Positions 1 to 7,528 of a stretch of 24,814 nucleotides of DNA are shown piece after piece. A program made the translations under genes and the position numbers. The stretch covers positions 1 through 24,814 of the forward strand of contig CAYGHE010000009.1 in assembly GCA_964349805.1 (NCBI GenBank), given 5' to 3'. Numbering within the stretch: the first letter of the stretch is position 1; every line of letters starts with the position of its first letter. The DNA is from CAYGHE01 sp964349805. Its GTDB lineage: Bacteria > Patescibacteriota > Saccharimonadia > Saccharimonadales > Saccharimonadaceae. The notes beneath the pieces are model-generated. The model was not told the DNA's origin, made no database searches, and saw only the letters and a program-made list of their open reading frames with translations.

Positions 1-235
1 GACCCATACGCTCTTTGTCGACAAGCCCCACCATTTCAAAGTTCCTGAAATGCTGCGATACAGCAGACACGGTAATGTCTAATTCCTCAGCGATATCTGT
101 AACGCACATCTCGTTTCGCAACATAAGAAGCTTGAACATTTTATAACGAGTTTGATCGCCAAGCAGTTGCATTACGTGGATAAGACGTTCTTCATCAATC
201 GACAGTTCCGTAGATTTCTTGGTTAATAGTTTCAT
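1..235 (-). CDS. ArsR-like winged-helix transcriptional regulator, 3' end cut by window
   Basis: An open frame starts at ATG 235 and runs off the left edge after 78 codons. It reads MKLLTKKSTELS..., then LLGDQTRYKMFKLLM, then a helix-turn-helix segment (VTDIAEELDITVSAVSQHF) and the start of a wing (GLVDKERMG). Order and spacing match ArsR/SmtB-type winged helices, which usually repress DNA in response to metals or small molecules. The metal-site motif ELCVCDL is reduced here to EMCVTDI with a single Cys, so classical metal sensing is doubtful. A promoter lies just upstream. It is divergent from nothing obvious but sits next to the sortase/adhesin pair and could control it (inference). The truncation is the window boundary, not a mutation. 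Confidence 0.8.
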   Translation of the reverse strand, partial: MKLLTKKSTELSIDEERLIHVMQLLGDQTRYKMFKLLMLRNEMCVTDIAEELDITVSAVSQHFRNFEMVGLVDKERMG

Positions 236-241
236 ATTAGT

Positions 242-270
242 ATATTAGCAAATACTTAATCATGATACAA
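242..270 (-). promoter_or_regulatory. Predicted sigma70 promoter of the ArsR-like gene
   Basis: On the minus strand, TTGTAT (265-270) is followed by a 17-nt spacer and TAATAT (242-247). The -10 box lies only 7 nt before the ATG at 235, so any 5' leader would be extremely short. Confidence 0.4.
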
Positions 271-299
271 GTACTAGCGTTTGTTGCGTTGAATAGTTA

Positions 300-929
300 T
301 CATTCTTGATCTGTAAAAACAACCAACCGTTCAGAATAGGTCATCAGTGAGTTGTTCCACTCGCCCTCGCAGGTAATAAGGTTGAGGTGGGCTTTACCGT
401 CATAAGATTTAAAAACCTCTGTCGCGTCTTCGTCTTTATGGTAGCTACGGATTAAGCGAACTATGAAGTTTTTTGCTTCATTGTCTGCCCCATATACCGT
501 TACTCTATCACCAACCTTTAGCGTATGTATTTCATTAAACACCGCTGCAACTCCCTGTTTCCACCCATAATGACCAGCTATAACTGAACTGCCCTCTTCA
601 CCCGGCTTAGGCCCCAGATAGTACCAAGCAACTTCACCAATATTGTCATCAATATCCATATCGCCCTCAATATTGAGTCCAACGGGTTTAATAACAGCGT
701 CAATATTCAAACTAGATATTATAAGTCGCTTTGGCGGTTTAACAGTTATTCCCACTGGTGTTTCGTAGGTGCTATCCTCAACAGACCTATCCGTTGGAGT
801 GGTGTTTAGTGGTACTAGCACATACAGGAGCACAAAGGTAACACACAACGAGAATAGCGGAAGAGCGGTAAACAGGAATACTAGCCGAATGGCAGTTTTT
901 GATGCCTTTTTTGCATGCCTACGATGCAT
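300..929 (-). CDS. Sortase (transpeptidase), class D/E/F-like
   Basis: A 209-aa protein with a basic N-terminus and one membrane segment (about residues 15-40), followed by an extracytoplasmic sortase beta-barrel. The catalytic set is visible: His120 in VIAGHYGW, Cys187 in LNLITCEGEW (the TLxTC-type motif) and Arg201 in YSERLVV. Sortases cut a sorting signal between Thr and Gly and join the Thr to a cell-wall amine or pilin lysine. The gene lies 9 bp downstream of the DUF3494 gene, which ends in an FPNTG signal and hydrophobic tail, so the two are probably one transcript and an enzyme-substrate pair (inference). The stop codon is TGA. The length is normal for a single-domain sortase. The exact class cannot be fixed by eye. 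Confidence 0.92.
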   Translation of the reverse strand: MHRRHAKKASKTAIRLVFLFTALPLFSLCVTFVLLYVLVPLNTTPTDRSVEDSTYETPVGITVKPPKRLIISSLNIDAVIKPVGLNIEGDMDIDDNIGEVAWYYLGPKPGEEGSSVIAGHYGWKQGVAAVFNEIHTLKVGDRVTVYGADNEAKNFIVRLIRSYHKDEDATEVFKSYDGKAHLNLITCEGEWNNSLMTYSERLVVFTDQE

Positions 930-938
930 TATAAGGCT

Positions 939-1868
939 TTAGAAAAGACGCTTTTTATAGGCGGTGGTAGCGATAATTAAACCAACAATAATTATTAGGG
1001 CAGAAGCAACAACCCAGACTGTGCTGCTACCTTTTATACTACCAGTGTTAGGAAATCCCGGTACTCCATCGGAGGTGTCAGCTCCAGCGCAGACAGGTAC
1101 GATAATCGTATCGTTAATAAGCGTGACGTTTCCATTGCGGGCAAGTAGCCGACCTTCGATAGTCGCACCATTCGCAACAGTTATTGAATTAAGGGCAAGG
1201 ACTGTTCCGATAAAGTCGGCTGTCGTATCAATACTCGCGGTATCAACTCGCCAAAAAACATTGCAGGCCTGTGCTCCGTTGATAAGGCTAACTGAACTAC
1301 CCGGCCCAACAATTAGACCAGTCCCTTCAAAAGATGACTGGAAAATAAAGACCGATGACGGATCATTTTGCCCATCAAGTACCAAAGCACCAGCCCCCGC
1401 CGTAATTTCAAGAGTTGTTGATGATGAATCATATACACCCGCAACAAGCGTGGTTCCGCCCAACTCAGTTGGTACAGTGGTTACAGGAGTGCGTCCAGCA
1501 GCATCATTATAAGCTGTCGTTAGATCGTTTTTAGCAATCACCAATAGTGAGGGATTTGTAACCCTACATGGCAAAGGCCCCGTCGCATCAACCGAATAGA
1601 TAGTGCCTGTAACCTGTGAGCAAAGAAGCCCGATGCCCGCACCTGTGGCTGGGCTCAGACCGACATCACCTGCAATAACAGATGCATTACCCACATCCGT
1701 AATATTAGGTGTACCCGATAAAATGGCAAAGGGTGAGGCTGTCCCAAGGTCTACTGTCGTTGGTGCTGCCTTCACCGGTCCGCTAGTTATCATAAGAGCT
1801 ACTACAAATACGGAAAATAATGCCGCAATTGCGATACGTGTTAAAGATTTCTTGTTGATTATGTCCAT
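939..1868 (-). CDS. DUF3494 ice-binding-like surface adhesin with FPNTG sorting signal
   Basis: A 309-aa protein. Residues 1-34 form a signal peptide (basic start, hydrophobic core, VKAAP cleavage region). Residues about 36-260 match the DUF3494/ice-binding-like beta-solenoid: it begins LGTASPFAILSG, continues SVIAGDVGLSPATG, FIFQSSFEGTGLIV, and ends FIGTVLALNSITVANGATIEGRLLARNGNVTL. The C-terminus has the sortase signal FPNTG (272-276), a transmembrane helix and a KKRLF tail. In known members the fold binds ice or acts as an adhesin. In a likely host-associated bacterium, adhesion is the more natural guess (inference). The start at 1868 has an AGGG Shine-Dalgarno-like stretch about 5 nt upstream. 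It is the first gene of a two-gene unit with the sortase. Confidence 0.9.
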   Translation of the reverse strand: MDIINKKSLTRIAIAALFSVFVVALMITSGPVKAAPTTVDLGTASPFAILSGTPNITDVGNASVIAGDVGLSPATGAGIGLLCSQVTGTIYSVDATGPLPCRVTNPSLLVIAKNDLTTAYNDAAGRTPVTTVPTELGGTTLVAGVYDSSSTTLEITAGAGALVLDGQNDPSSVFIFQSSFEGTGLIVGPGSSVSLINGAQACNVFWRVDTASIDTTADFIGTVLALNSITVANGATIEGRLLARNGNVTLINDTIIVPVCAGADTSDGVPGFPNTGSIKGSSTVWVVASALIIIVGLIIATTAYKKRLF

Positions 1869-1895
1869 GTCTACCCTTTTGGTTAGTTTGCTATC

Positions 1896-1910
1896 TGAAC
1901 GTACCGTTCA
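1896..1910. promoter_or_regulatory. 15-bp perfect palindrome, possible operator
   Basis: TGAACG-TAC-CGTTCA sits 28 bp before the start codon of the DUF3494 gene, between a TATAAG -10-like box (about 1930) and the gene. Perfect 6-bp arms make it a plausible repressor site, for example for the nearby ArsR-like protein. No second copy was noticed. Confidence 0.3.
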
Positions 1911-2050
1911 TCAATTCCAACCTAAACCTTATAGGGTCGACTGATATTTTTTGAGGGCCGGAGGCCTCGCTCAAGGTGCATAATGCCTATGGTAATACTA
2001 CCAGTGTGATAAATAATAAGCAAATACACGAAAGATTAGGACAGAGGACT

Positions 2051-2281
2051 ATGCCAGTTTTCAGCTACAGGTTCGTCTCACAAACATATCCACCACTAGC
2101 CCTTTCTAGCTCAGCTACTACCGGTAGCGACGGCACTGTGTTGATTCGAAGTAAGAACCTCAAATTTAATCGAAACACCCCAAGGACCCTTACGTTTACC
2201 GTTACTAGCGTCAAGCACAGTTCCACTATCTTAAATTATCAGTGGGATAATACTCAGAAAAGCGTAGACATAGTTTTCTAA
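2051..2281 (+). CDS. Uncertain small ORF, 76 aa (101 aa if started at 1976)
   Basis: The frame is open from 1976. An ATG at 2051 is preceded by GGACAGAGG, a reasonable Shine-Dalgarno, and gives 76 residues (MPVFSYRFVSQTYPP...). The protein is rich in Ser, Thr and Val with no recognised domain, no clear signal peptide and one Trp near the end. It is followed 12 bp later by a strong intrinsic terminator, which suggests that something on this strand is transcribed. It could also be a decayed fragment or chance. I do not recognise it. Confidence 0.3.
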   Translation: MPVFSYRFVSQTYPPLALSSSATTGSDGTVLIRSKNLKFNRNTPRTLTFTVTSVKHSSTILNYQWDNTQKSVDIVF

Positions 2282-2293
2282 CCAGATGAATAG

Positions 2294-2331
2294 AAAAAAG
2301 CTGATGCCCAGAAAAGGGTCTCAGCTTTTTT
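2294..2331. terminator. Strong bidirectional rho-independent terminator
   Basis: AAAAAAGCTGA (2294-2304) pairs perfectly with TCAGCTTTTTT (2321-2331). The loop holds an extra CCC/GGG pair. It can stop the plus-strand small ORF and, through its A/T symmetry, minus-strand transcription from 2371. Its arms and the following CATGGCTC are repeated at 11726-11771. Confidence 0.85.
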
Positions 2332-2370
2332 CATGGCTCGATACACTGGTCACGGCAGTTAATTGTCGGC

Positions 2371-2712
2371 TTACCTTATTTCTTGTGTTCTTAGCTCGAT
2401 AAGCGCTTTGATAAGTTCTTCCGAGGGGTAGTCTTCGTAAGTGAATCTGATCGTGCCCTCTGCTGTTTCACGATTCCCAATCAGTGTCTTTGCCTCTTTA
2501 ATGACATTGGGACTAAATGGATAAACTCCATAGTGTTTTTTATGAGCTGCAACAGCAATGAGCGGTTTGTTGTTCAACTTCAGCCCCGGTACGCCATAAG
2601 GCATCGCCTCTATCGCATCTGGTGAACATTTCTTTGCTAGCTCAAGAACACTAATAACTATATCTTTTGTATCATTGTCCATATTTTCGAGATACTTGTT
2701 CCAAATGATCAT
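2371..2712 (-). CDS. DUF1801 (YdhG-like) domain protein
   Basis: A 113-aa single-domain protein. The family pattern is visible in AMPYGVPGLKLNNKPLIAVA, HKKHYGVYPFSP and the acidic/aromatic end TIRFTYEDYPSEELIKALI. DUF1801/YdhG proteins have a frataxin-like fold and no firmly established general function; a Bacillus relative has been proposed to handle iron. The start ATG at 2712 has an AGGAG site 8 nt upstream. It lies 82 bp downstream of the kinase-like gene, so it may be read with that operon or from its own promoter; several TATA-like boxes occur in 2720-2770. Confidence 0.85.
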   Translation of the reverse strand: MIIWNKYLENMDNDTKDIVISVLELAKKCSPDAIEAMPYGVPGLKLNNKPLIAVAAHKKHYGVYPFSPNVIKEAKTLIGNRETAEGTIRFTYEDYPSEELIKALIELRTQEIR

Positions 2713-2794
2713 AGTTATGCTCCTGTATATTTGCCAATAGTAATATATTGTTTTTACAGTTTAAGTATAGCAAAGCTAGGAGTATAGATTTTTA

Positions 2795-3433
2795 CTAGAC
2801 GAGAGCTACGCTTTCACGAATCGCCGCGTATTGGCGCAACCCATCTTCAGGTGATGTTTCGCTAGTGTTAATTGCTAAACATACGTAGGATTGCTGAGCT
2901 AGGTCACGTAAAACGGTCTTCCAGCGCTCTTGGTATGCTTCAAGGAAGGTCGGAGAATTAAAGCCCCAAAAACTCTCAAGCGCATCACCTGCGTCTTGCC
3001 GAGCTACGATACGACTACGAATAGTTGAAAATGGCGCATGGGTTAAAACAATCATGTCGGGCGCATCAGCATCAGCTCGCGCTTCATCTGCTTGCCACTC
3101 TTCAATAATCCCTATATTGTCTAGGTATGGTTCACCTATAACTCGTCGCATAACCGAGTGGGAAACTCGGGTCACTAGGCTTGAGTCGGGAGTTACAACA
3201 CCTGTTTCACTTTGTGCCATTGCAAGTAGGGCTTGGTGTGATAGTTTCAAATAGAGTGATTCACGGAGCTCAACATACTCAGCGTCAATTATGCGCTTGT
3301 GGTTCGCTACACGAAAAGCTGTCGCCTCTTCCGAACGCGTTGACTCGTCATATGCATCGCCCCAAGCCTCATACACACCCTGCATGAACGAGGATTTTCC
3401 CGATGCGTCACATCCAACAACAAGAGTTTTCAT
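2795..3433 (-). CDS. P-loop NTPase / nucleotide-kinase-like protein
   Basis: A 212-aa protein beginning MKTLVVGCDASGKSS, a Walker A motif of the thymidylate/deoxynucleoside-kinase style (G7-S14, with Lys13). Later segments fit a small kinase: a DSSLVTR stretch after a central strand, a hydrophobic strand DMIVLTHAPFSTIRSRIVARQ that resembles a lid region rich in Arg, and a helical end. The substrate is not predictable. The gene starts only 2 nt after the TAG stop of the Gre-domain gene, so translation is almost certainly coupled. It is the last member of the four-gene unit 5797-2795 and probably works with the CYTH and radical SAM proteins on a phosphorylated compound (inference). Confidence 0.7.
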   Translation of the reverse strand: MKTLVVGCDASGKSSFMQGVYEAWGDAYDESTRSEEATAFRVANHKRIIDAEYVELRESLYLKLSHQALLAMAQSETGVVTPDSSLVTRVSHSVMRRVIGEPYLDNIGIIEEWQADEARADADAPDMIVLTHAPFSTIRSRIVARQDAGDALESFWGFNSPTFLEAYQERWKTVLRDLAQQSYVCLAINTSETSPEDGLRQYAAIRESVALV

Positions 3434-3435
3434 GA

Positions 3436-4020
3436 CTAAGCCGTTGGCTCTGCCGAATGTGTCGGCAGGATTACTTGCTGGAGTGTATCTACATGGATTT
3501 CAATAGTACGACCATTATTTGGTGCTTCAAATTGCGCCACTTCGCCAGCTTTAACTCCAAGGAGCGCACGGCCAATTGGGCTAAATATAGTGGCGACAGC
3601 AATATCCTCTACCTTAGGAAGCTCGCTTTTGATTTCGTCACTTAGCTCGCGAGTTGAACCAGTGATGTACAAATACGAGACGTCTTGCGAAGCGCCAAAG
3701 CGAACGCCTACAAGGCTTCCCAGCGTCACACCTTCGTCTGTTTCTACTTCGTACGGAAACACATCGCTTTCGTGAATAATGCGGCCAATGTAGTTAGCAG
3801 ATTCGGTAAGTGCAGCTGAATCACTAGTAACAGCATCTGCCGCAGCATTATCGTGCCATGTTTCAGATGTCTGGCTCATAGCTTCGCCTAATCTCCTACC
3901 AAGTTCACTTTGGCGCATAATTTGCGCCTGAAATGCTCGTTTCGCAAACTCAAGCTCAAATGGCAAAATCGGTAACCGTTCCGCTTCCATTGTCCGTAAA
4001 ATTTCCATATTACGATTCAT
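3436..4020 (-). CDS. GreA/GreB-domain protein with divergent coiled-coil tip
   Basis: A 194-aa protein. Residues about 25-95 form a helical region like the Gre coiled coil. The C-terminal FKBP-like domain shows the family pattern VTLGSLVGVRFG, YLYITGSTRE, IFSPIGRALLGVKAGEVAQFEAP. Gre factors enter the RNA polymerase secondary channel and stimulate transcript cleavage through two acidic residues at the tip (DLKEN in E. coli GreA). Here the equivalent stretch reads TWHDNAAAD, so the first acidic residue is not evident and the helix after it seems longer. The protein may therefore modulate polymerase without cleavage, as Gfh1-type proteins do (inference). It lies 6 bp after the CYTH gene and 2 bp before the kinase gene. 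It is probably not the housekeeping GreA. Confidence 0.78.
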   Translation of the reverse strand: MNRNMEILRTMEAERLPILPFELEFAKRAFQAQIMRQSELGRRLGEAMSQTSETWHDNAAADAVTSDSAALTESANYIGRIIHESDVFPYEVETDEGVTLGSLVGVRFGASQDVSYLYITGSTRELSDEIKSELPKVEDIAVATIFSPIGRALLGVKAGEVAQFEAPNNGRTIEIHVDTLQQVILPTHSAEPTA

Positions 4021-4026
4021 TATTAT

Positions 4027-4572
4027 TTATCGCCCTTCATTAAATTTTAGCTCAGCCACTTCTTTTACATTAATGCCGATAGTTTTATATAATTCTGTTG
4101 TGTTTTCGGTCACTAATACATCCCTACTGTACCCAAGCACTTTGGCGATACGTACAACCTCTGCAATGTTTTTAGCTTCGATCTCAATATACGGTTGCAA
4201 TTTTGGCCAGAGGTCAATAGATATCTGTGCACCCTCAAAGCAAAATTCTTCACGTTGATTCTCTTGGTAGCTCCGGTGCTTAATACCGATTTTCTCAAGA
4301 ATCGTAAGGGTATCATCGATGTCTGATACAACAACTTCCCACTCTGACGTCCCGTCAATAGCGCTTGAGCTAATCTCTTTTACGGCTAGAGTAGCTTCTT
4401 GCCCGTTTGACCGTAAACGAACCCACCTACCCGGAATTGAAGGAATGGTGTCAAAAACATATCGTCTTAATCTGTAATCCCCTTTTTTTACTGCACCAAG
4501 CTTGATTAATTTAGCGCGTATTTCTTCTACGTTAATATTCAAAACTTTCACTTCGTGTTCGATGTTACTCAC
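4027..4572 (-). CDS. CYTH-domain protein (class IV adenylate cyclase / triphosphatase superfamily)
   Basis: A 181-aa protein that starts with the signature ExExK (E5-H-E7-V-K9). It then shows the alternating basic and acidic strands of the triphosphate tunnel: YRLRRYVFDT, RWVRLRSNGQEATLAVKE, SEWEVVVSD, REEFCFEGAQISIDLWP, YIEIEAKN. CYTH enzymes bind a triphosphate in a metal-containing tunnel and act as adenylate cyclases, thiamine triphosphatases or inorganic triphosphatases. Similarity by eye is closest to the CyaB-like branch. The start codon overlaps the end of the radical SAM gene by 8 bp, and the Gre-domain gene follows after 6 bp. The substrate is unknown, but its neighbours suggest a dedicated nucleotide-linked pathway. 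Confidence 0.85.
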   Translation of the reverse strand: MSNIEHEVKVLNINVEEIRAKLIKLGAVKKGDYRLRRYVFDTIPSIPGRWVRLRSNGQEATLAVKEISSSAIDGTSEWEVVVSDIDDTLTILEKIGIKHRSYQENQREEFCFEGAQISIDLWPKLQPYIEIEAKNIAEVVRIAKVLGYSRDVLVTENTTELYKTIGINVKEVAELKFNEGR

Positions 4573-5797
4573 TATCTACTTCTCCGTACCCTGCTATACG
4601 ACTCGCATAATTATCTGTCAGCTGCTCAAACTCGGCAACCCGTAGAGCGTTGATTTCACTTACTATAGGGTTTGTTACAAATTCATTAATATCCATCGTA
4701 AGGTCCATGCGCTGTAGACACACCCCTACCTTATACGATCCGCTTGTGTCAACATAGAGTCGCACACCGTAATATCCCTCTTTGCAGTCTTGATCATTGT
4801 TTAGTGCACAGTCTTTGCAAGTTTCTGGTAAAACTGTTCGGCGGATTTGCTTGAAAAAAATTTCGCGACCATTTGGTAATAAATATTTTACGCGTGAGTT
4901 TGAACTACCTGCCTCGAGGTACATCTGTACTGGTACAGCGTTAAGTTCTGCCATTAGTCCGTAAATCGCTAAGTATGAGTCATCGCCCTTATCAAGATCG
5001 TTAAGGACACGCACGGAAACGCGACTGTCGTATTCGTCGATAATACGCTTTACGCGCACAGCGTGGCTACTGTCTGTCATTACAATATTTGCGTCTACCT
5101 TAACACCATTTTTAAGTGCGGTGTCAATTGATCTCTGAAGTGAGTTAAGCTTGACTTCGGCAAGCTTAACATTAGCGTACTTTGCGTGCTGGACTTCGGC
5201 AAGTTCTTCTGGCGTAGTGCCAAAGATACTAAAGTTTACTTTTTCAAGGCCAGCCTCGGCACATTCACGCAGAACGCCCGAACCATTTTCTCCATTTGAA
5301 GTCATTTTTACCGTAAAACCAGAGTTACGAGCTATTCGAACTAGTTCAGGCAGTTCACGGTGTAGGGTCGGTTCACCACCCGTAAAATGGAGTTCTTGTA
5401 CGCCAAGAGATTCACGCATCATAGAAAGCGATTGAGCAAATGTTTCATCGGCTTGCATTGTACCAGGAACAAAGTTTACACCGTTCGTGTCTTCAAAAAC
5501 TGAAACCCGACCACCATGGTAGCGGGGATTTGGCAATAGAATATCACCATTTAGACGAGTTCCTGCTACAGGGGTTCCTTCGTTATGGCAAAACGTACAC
5601 GTCATGCCACAGCTATCGAGAATTTTCGGCCGTAGGCTTGTATCCATACCGATTATAACCGGTACCTCTCGCTCAAGCTCAATTAGCGCAGCAACTTCTG
5701 GTTTAAGGTTTCGAGTAGAAATCCTTTCACAAACCGAAAAGCCTTGTAAATAATCCTCGCCCGTAATTCCTATCTGCGCCTCTGCCGATTTATGCAT
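4565..5797 (-). CDS. Radical SAM protein with MoaA/SPASM-like C-terminal cluster site
   Basis: A 410-aa protein. Residues 63-70 are C-GMT-C-TF-C, the CxxxCxxC motif that holds the SAM-cleaving 4Fe-4S cluster. It is followed by HFTGGEPTLHREL, the SAM-binding GGEP motif, and a MoaA-like barrel (TVKMTSNG, VNFSIFG, VDANIVMTD). A second Cys set at 327, 330, 338 and 360 (CKDC...DC...VGVC) resembles the auxiliary-cluster site of MoaA/SPASM enzymes. The reaction cannot be told. An N-terminal extension of about 55 residues is present. The ATG at 5797 sits inside a TATAAT-like string, so the real start could be later, for example Met51. It is the first gene of the unit with the CYTH, Gre and kinase genes. 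Confidence 0.88.
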   Translation of the reverse strand: MHKSAEAQIGITGEDYLQGFSVCERISTRNLKPEVAALIELEREVPVIIGMDTSLRPKILDSCGMTCTFCHNEGTPVAGTRLNGDILLPNPRYHGGRVSVFEDTNGVNFVPGTMQADETFAQSLSMMRESLGVQELHFTGGEPTLHRELPELVRIARNSGFTVKMTSNGENGSGVLRECAEAGLEKVNFSIFGTTPEELAEVQHAKYANVKLAEVKLNSLQRSIDTALKNGVKVDANIVMTDSSHAVRVKRIIDEYDSRVSVRVLNDLDKGDDSYLAIYGLMAELNAVPVQMYLEAGSSNSRVKYLLPNGREIFFKQIRRTVLPETCKDCALNNDQDCKEGYYGVRLYVDTSGSYKVGVCLQRMDLTMDINEFVTNPIVSEINALRVAEFEQLTDNYASRIAGYGEVDSE

Positions 5798-5819
5798 TAT
5801 AGGATATTTTTAACATACT

Positions 5820-5835
5820 TTGCATAATAATGCAA
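5820..5835. promoter_or_regulatory. TTGCAT-AATA-ATGCAA palindrome upstream of the radical SAM operon
   Basis: Perfect 6-bp inverted arms lie 23 bp before the start of the first gene of the operon and overlap AT-rich promoter-like sequence. It may be an operator for the four-gene unit. Confidence 0.3.
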
Positions 5836-5839
5836 TACA

Positions 5840-6721
5840 TTAAATACGGGTATTGCCCCACGTGTAACTCATCTGTCGCTCATAACCTTGCACAACCCCT
5901 GTACCAGACTCCAATAAACGTACCACCCCGTAAGCATTGCCGTCGCCTTCGATAACACCAGAGATTGTTACATACGGTACTCCATTTATCTCGCCATAAT
6001 TGCCTAGATGATTATGTCCATTGAAGAATGCCTTAACATTTCCGTGTTTACCAATCATTGATAGGAACTGACTATCGTTTAGCATATTCAGGGGGCCCGG
6101 AGGAAAGATAGGGTGATGCGAGAATATGACAACATGCTGTCCCTTCCTTTCCGACTCTATAATTTGATTTTCAATCCACTGCAACTGTACATCGCTCACT
6201 CCGCCGTTCCAGGGGTACGCGTTCGGTAAACCCCTCTATTCCATAGAGGCAATAAGTTTCGCGCCGTTCACCCACTCCTTTGATCCTTCGCGATGCGCGA
6301 TAACACCTTCTTCATTACTGTCTACGATAATAAATTTGTAGTTATACAATTCCTTCGTATAGTAACGACCCGGCATACGGTACAGACTAACTACTTTTTC
6401 AATGGGGTTAGATTTGTCTTTATACTCATGATTACCAATGACATGCCAGAACGGAGTATTGGATAGTTGGGTAATATCATCCAGCGTAAAAAATTCCTCA
6501 ATTCTTCTGTCGACAAAGTCACCTAAATGAACAACAAAATCCAATGCTTCTGTATTAAAAAGGCGTATAGCTTCCTCTAATCTGCGAGGAACCTGTCGAT
6601 ATGAACAGTTGTAGACTAGTGGCACTTCTGCAGGTATTCTATAAGATTCGTCATTCTCATCCGCGTATTGGCAATCTGCAATAATCCCGAATGAGATGGT
6701 TCGCTTCTTAATATCTTTCAT
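5840..6721 (-). pseudogene. ADPRM-like metallophosphoesterase interrupted by one in-frame TAG
   Basis: The frame 6721-6239 encodes 161 residues with metallophosphoesterase motifs GIIADCQYAD, HLGDFVD and GNHE. It stops at TAG (6236-6238). The same frame then continues without another stop to 5840, giving RGLPNAYPWNGGVSDVQLQW and then SHHP and GHNH, the remaining metal-binding motifs. Joined, it would be about 293 aa. The ADCQYAD start and NGGxSxxQLxW segment resemble manganese-dependent ADP-ribose/CDP-alcohol diphosphatases. Start ATG 6721 has a strong GGAGG site. Because all motifs survive on both sides, the break is recent, a sequencing error, or read through. A 6-bp perfect stem (AGGGGT/ACCCCT) begins right after the stop. 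Each half alone lacks catalytic residues. Confidence 0.8.
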
Positions 6722-6960
6722 AAACCTCCATATATAACAAAAGTTATGATGCTTAACTTATTTTACTTCAAATTCTAACATGGGTTGTCTTTCTAGCGTC
6801 TCATACACAATAAAATTGCGCCATATCTCTCTTTGCACAAAAGACCTGTCTAGCTAGCTCTGGCAGAGGCAAGACAACACACTAAGACTATGCCGCCAGC
6901 AATGCGTTTTCTTTTTAGTAATTACGAAGATGTAATCTCAGAAAAAATTATTAGTTTAAT

Positions 6961-7413
6961 TTATTGAGCGCTTCGAATTTTTTGTTGAATAAGTTGAAGA
7001 TGAGCATCTTCCATCTCTGGTCCTTCTAGCGTCGTAATCCATCCCCTATATTCATCGACATATTCAGTTTGGTCACCCCATACATCAGTCTGGGTAGCCA
7101 GTTGTCCATAGAGCGGATAGAGTTTTGCATGAACATAGGCAACTCCAGTACCCTCAAATACTAAAGCTATCCTTTTGACATCCAGAGCCTTTTCAAGCAA
7201 TAAAGCCACCTTTTTAGTTGCGGTCATTAAATCACTATAAACAGTATTGTTTATACTAAAAATGTAATCGCCAGGGTTTACTTTAGGTATAACAATAGTA
7301 ACGCCTGGAGTGTTCGGAAACGGAGTTAAAAAGGCAAGGTGCTTGTCGTCCTCCCATACTACATAGCTTTTAATTTCTTTGCGGACTATTTTATCGAATA
7401 TTGTGTCACTCAT
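6961..7413 (-). CDS. HIT-family protein with reduced histidine triad
   Basis: A 150-aa protein with the HIT fold: FDKIVRKEIKSYVVWEDDKHLAFLTPFP, then PGVTIVIPK, and the active-site strand GTGVAYVHAKLYPL. HIT proteins are nucleotide hydrolases or transferases that use the middle His of HxHxHxx. Here the triad aligns as Tyr93, His95, Lys97, so the nucleophile is kept while both flanking His are replaced. This type of HAK variant may occur in a HIT subfamily (from memory). The C-terminal part after residue 105 is unlike short HIT proteins and may bind a partner. It stands alone, after a hairpin terminator that follows guaB1. Confidence 0.85.
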   Translation of the reverse strand: MSDTIFDKIVRKEIKSYVVWEDDKHLAFLTPFPNTPGVTIVIPKVNPGDYIFSINNTVYSDLMTATKKVALLLEKALDVKRIALVFEGTGVAYVHAKLYPLYGQLATQTDVWGDQTEYVDEYRGWITTLEGPEMEDAHLQLIQQKIRSAQ

Positions 7414-7427
7414 GCACTAACTATAGC

Positions 7428-7457
7428 AAAATGTCAGGTATAAATACCCGACATTTT
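7428..7457. terminator. Hairpin between guaB1 and the HIT gene
   Basis: AAAATGTCAGGTA and TACCCGACATTTT form a 13-bp stem with one wobble/mismatch and a TAAA loop. Flanking A and T runs make it a probable bidirectional terminator that ends guaB1 transcription just before the HIT gene. Confidence 0.65.
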
Positions 7458-7528
7458 GTTTGGCTTCCGAGGCCGGACAGCGGCTAAACCTGTAGTGGCA
7501 GTAAAAGCATGCAACCCTAGCTGGCCCG

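Noticed and set aside
964..1512. 182-codon plus-strand open frame
   Set aside because: It lies antisense to the well-supported DUF3494 gene, has no recognisable domain and a biased Thr/Ser/Val/Pro composition typical of a shadow frame.
1953..1976. Hairpin TTGAG-GGCC-GGA-GGCC-TCG-CTCAA
   Set aside because: The T-run lies on the wrong side for a terminator on either useful strand, and no gene end is nearby.
6236..6238. Genome-wide recoding of TAG as an amino acid
   Set aside because: The Gre-domain gene ends in TAG with the next gene starting 2 nt later, so TAG is a working stop here.
6722..6960. Possible small gene between the metallophosphoesterase and HIT genes
   Set aside because: No frame with a plausible start, ribosome site and length, and no clear hairpin; I see nothing in it.
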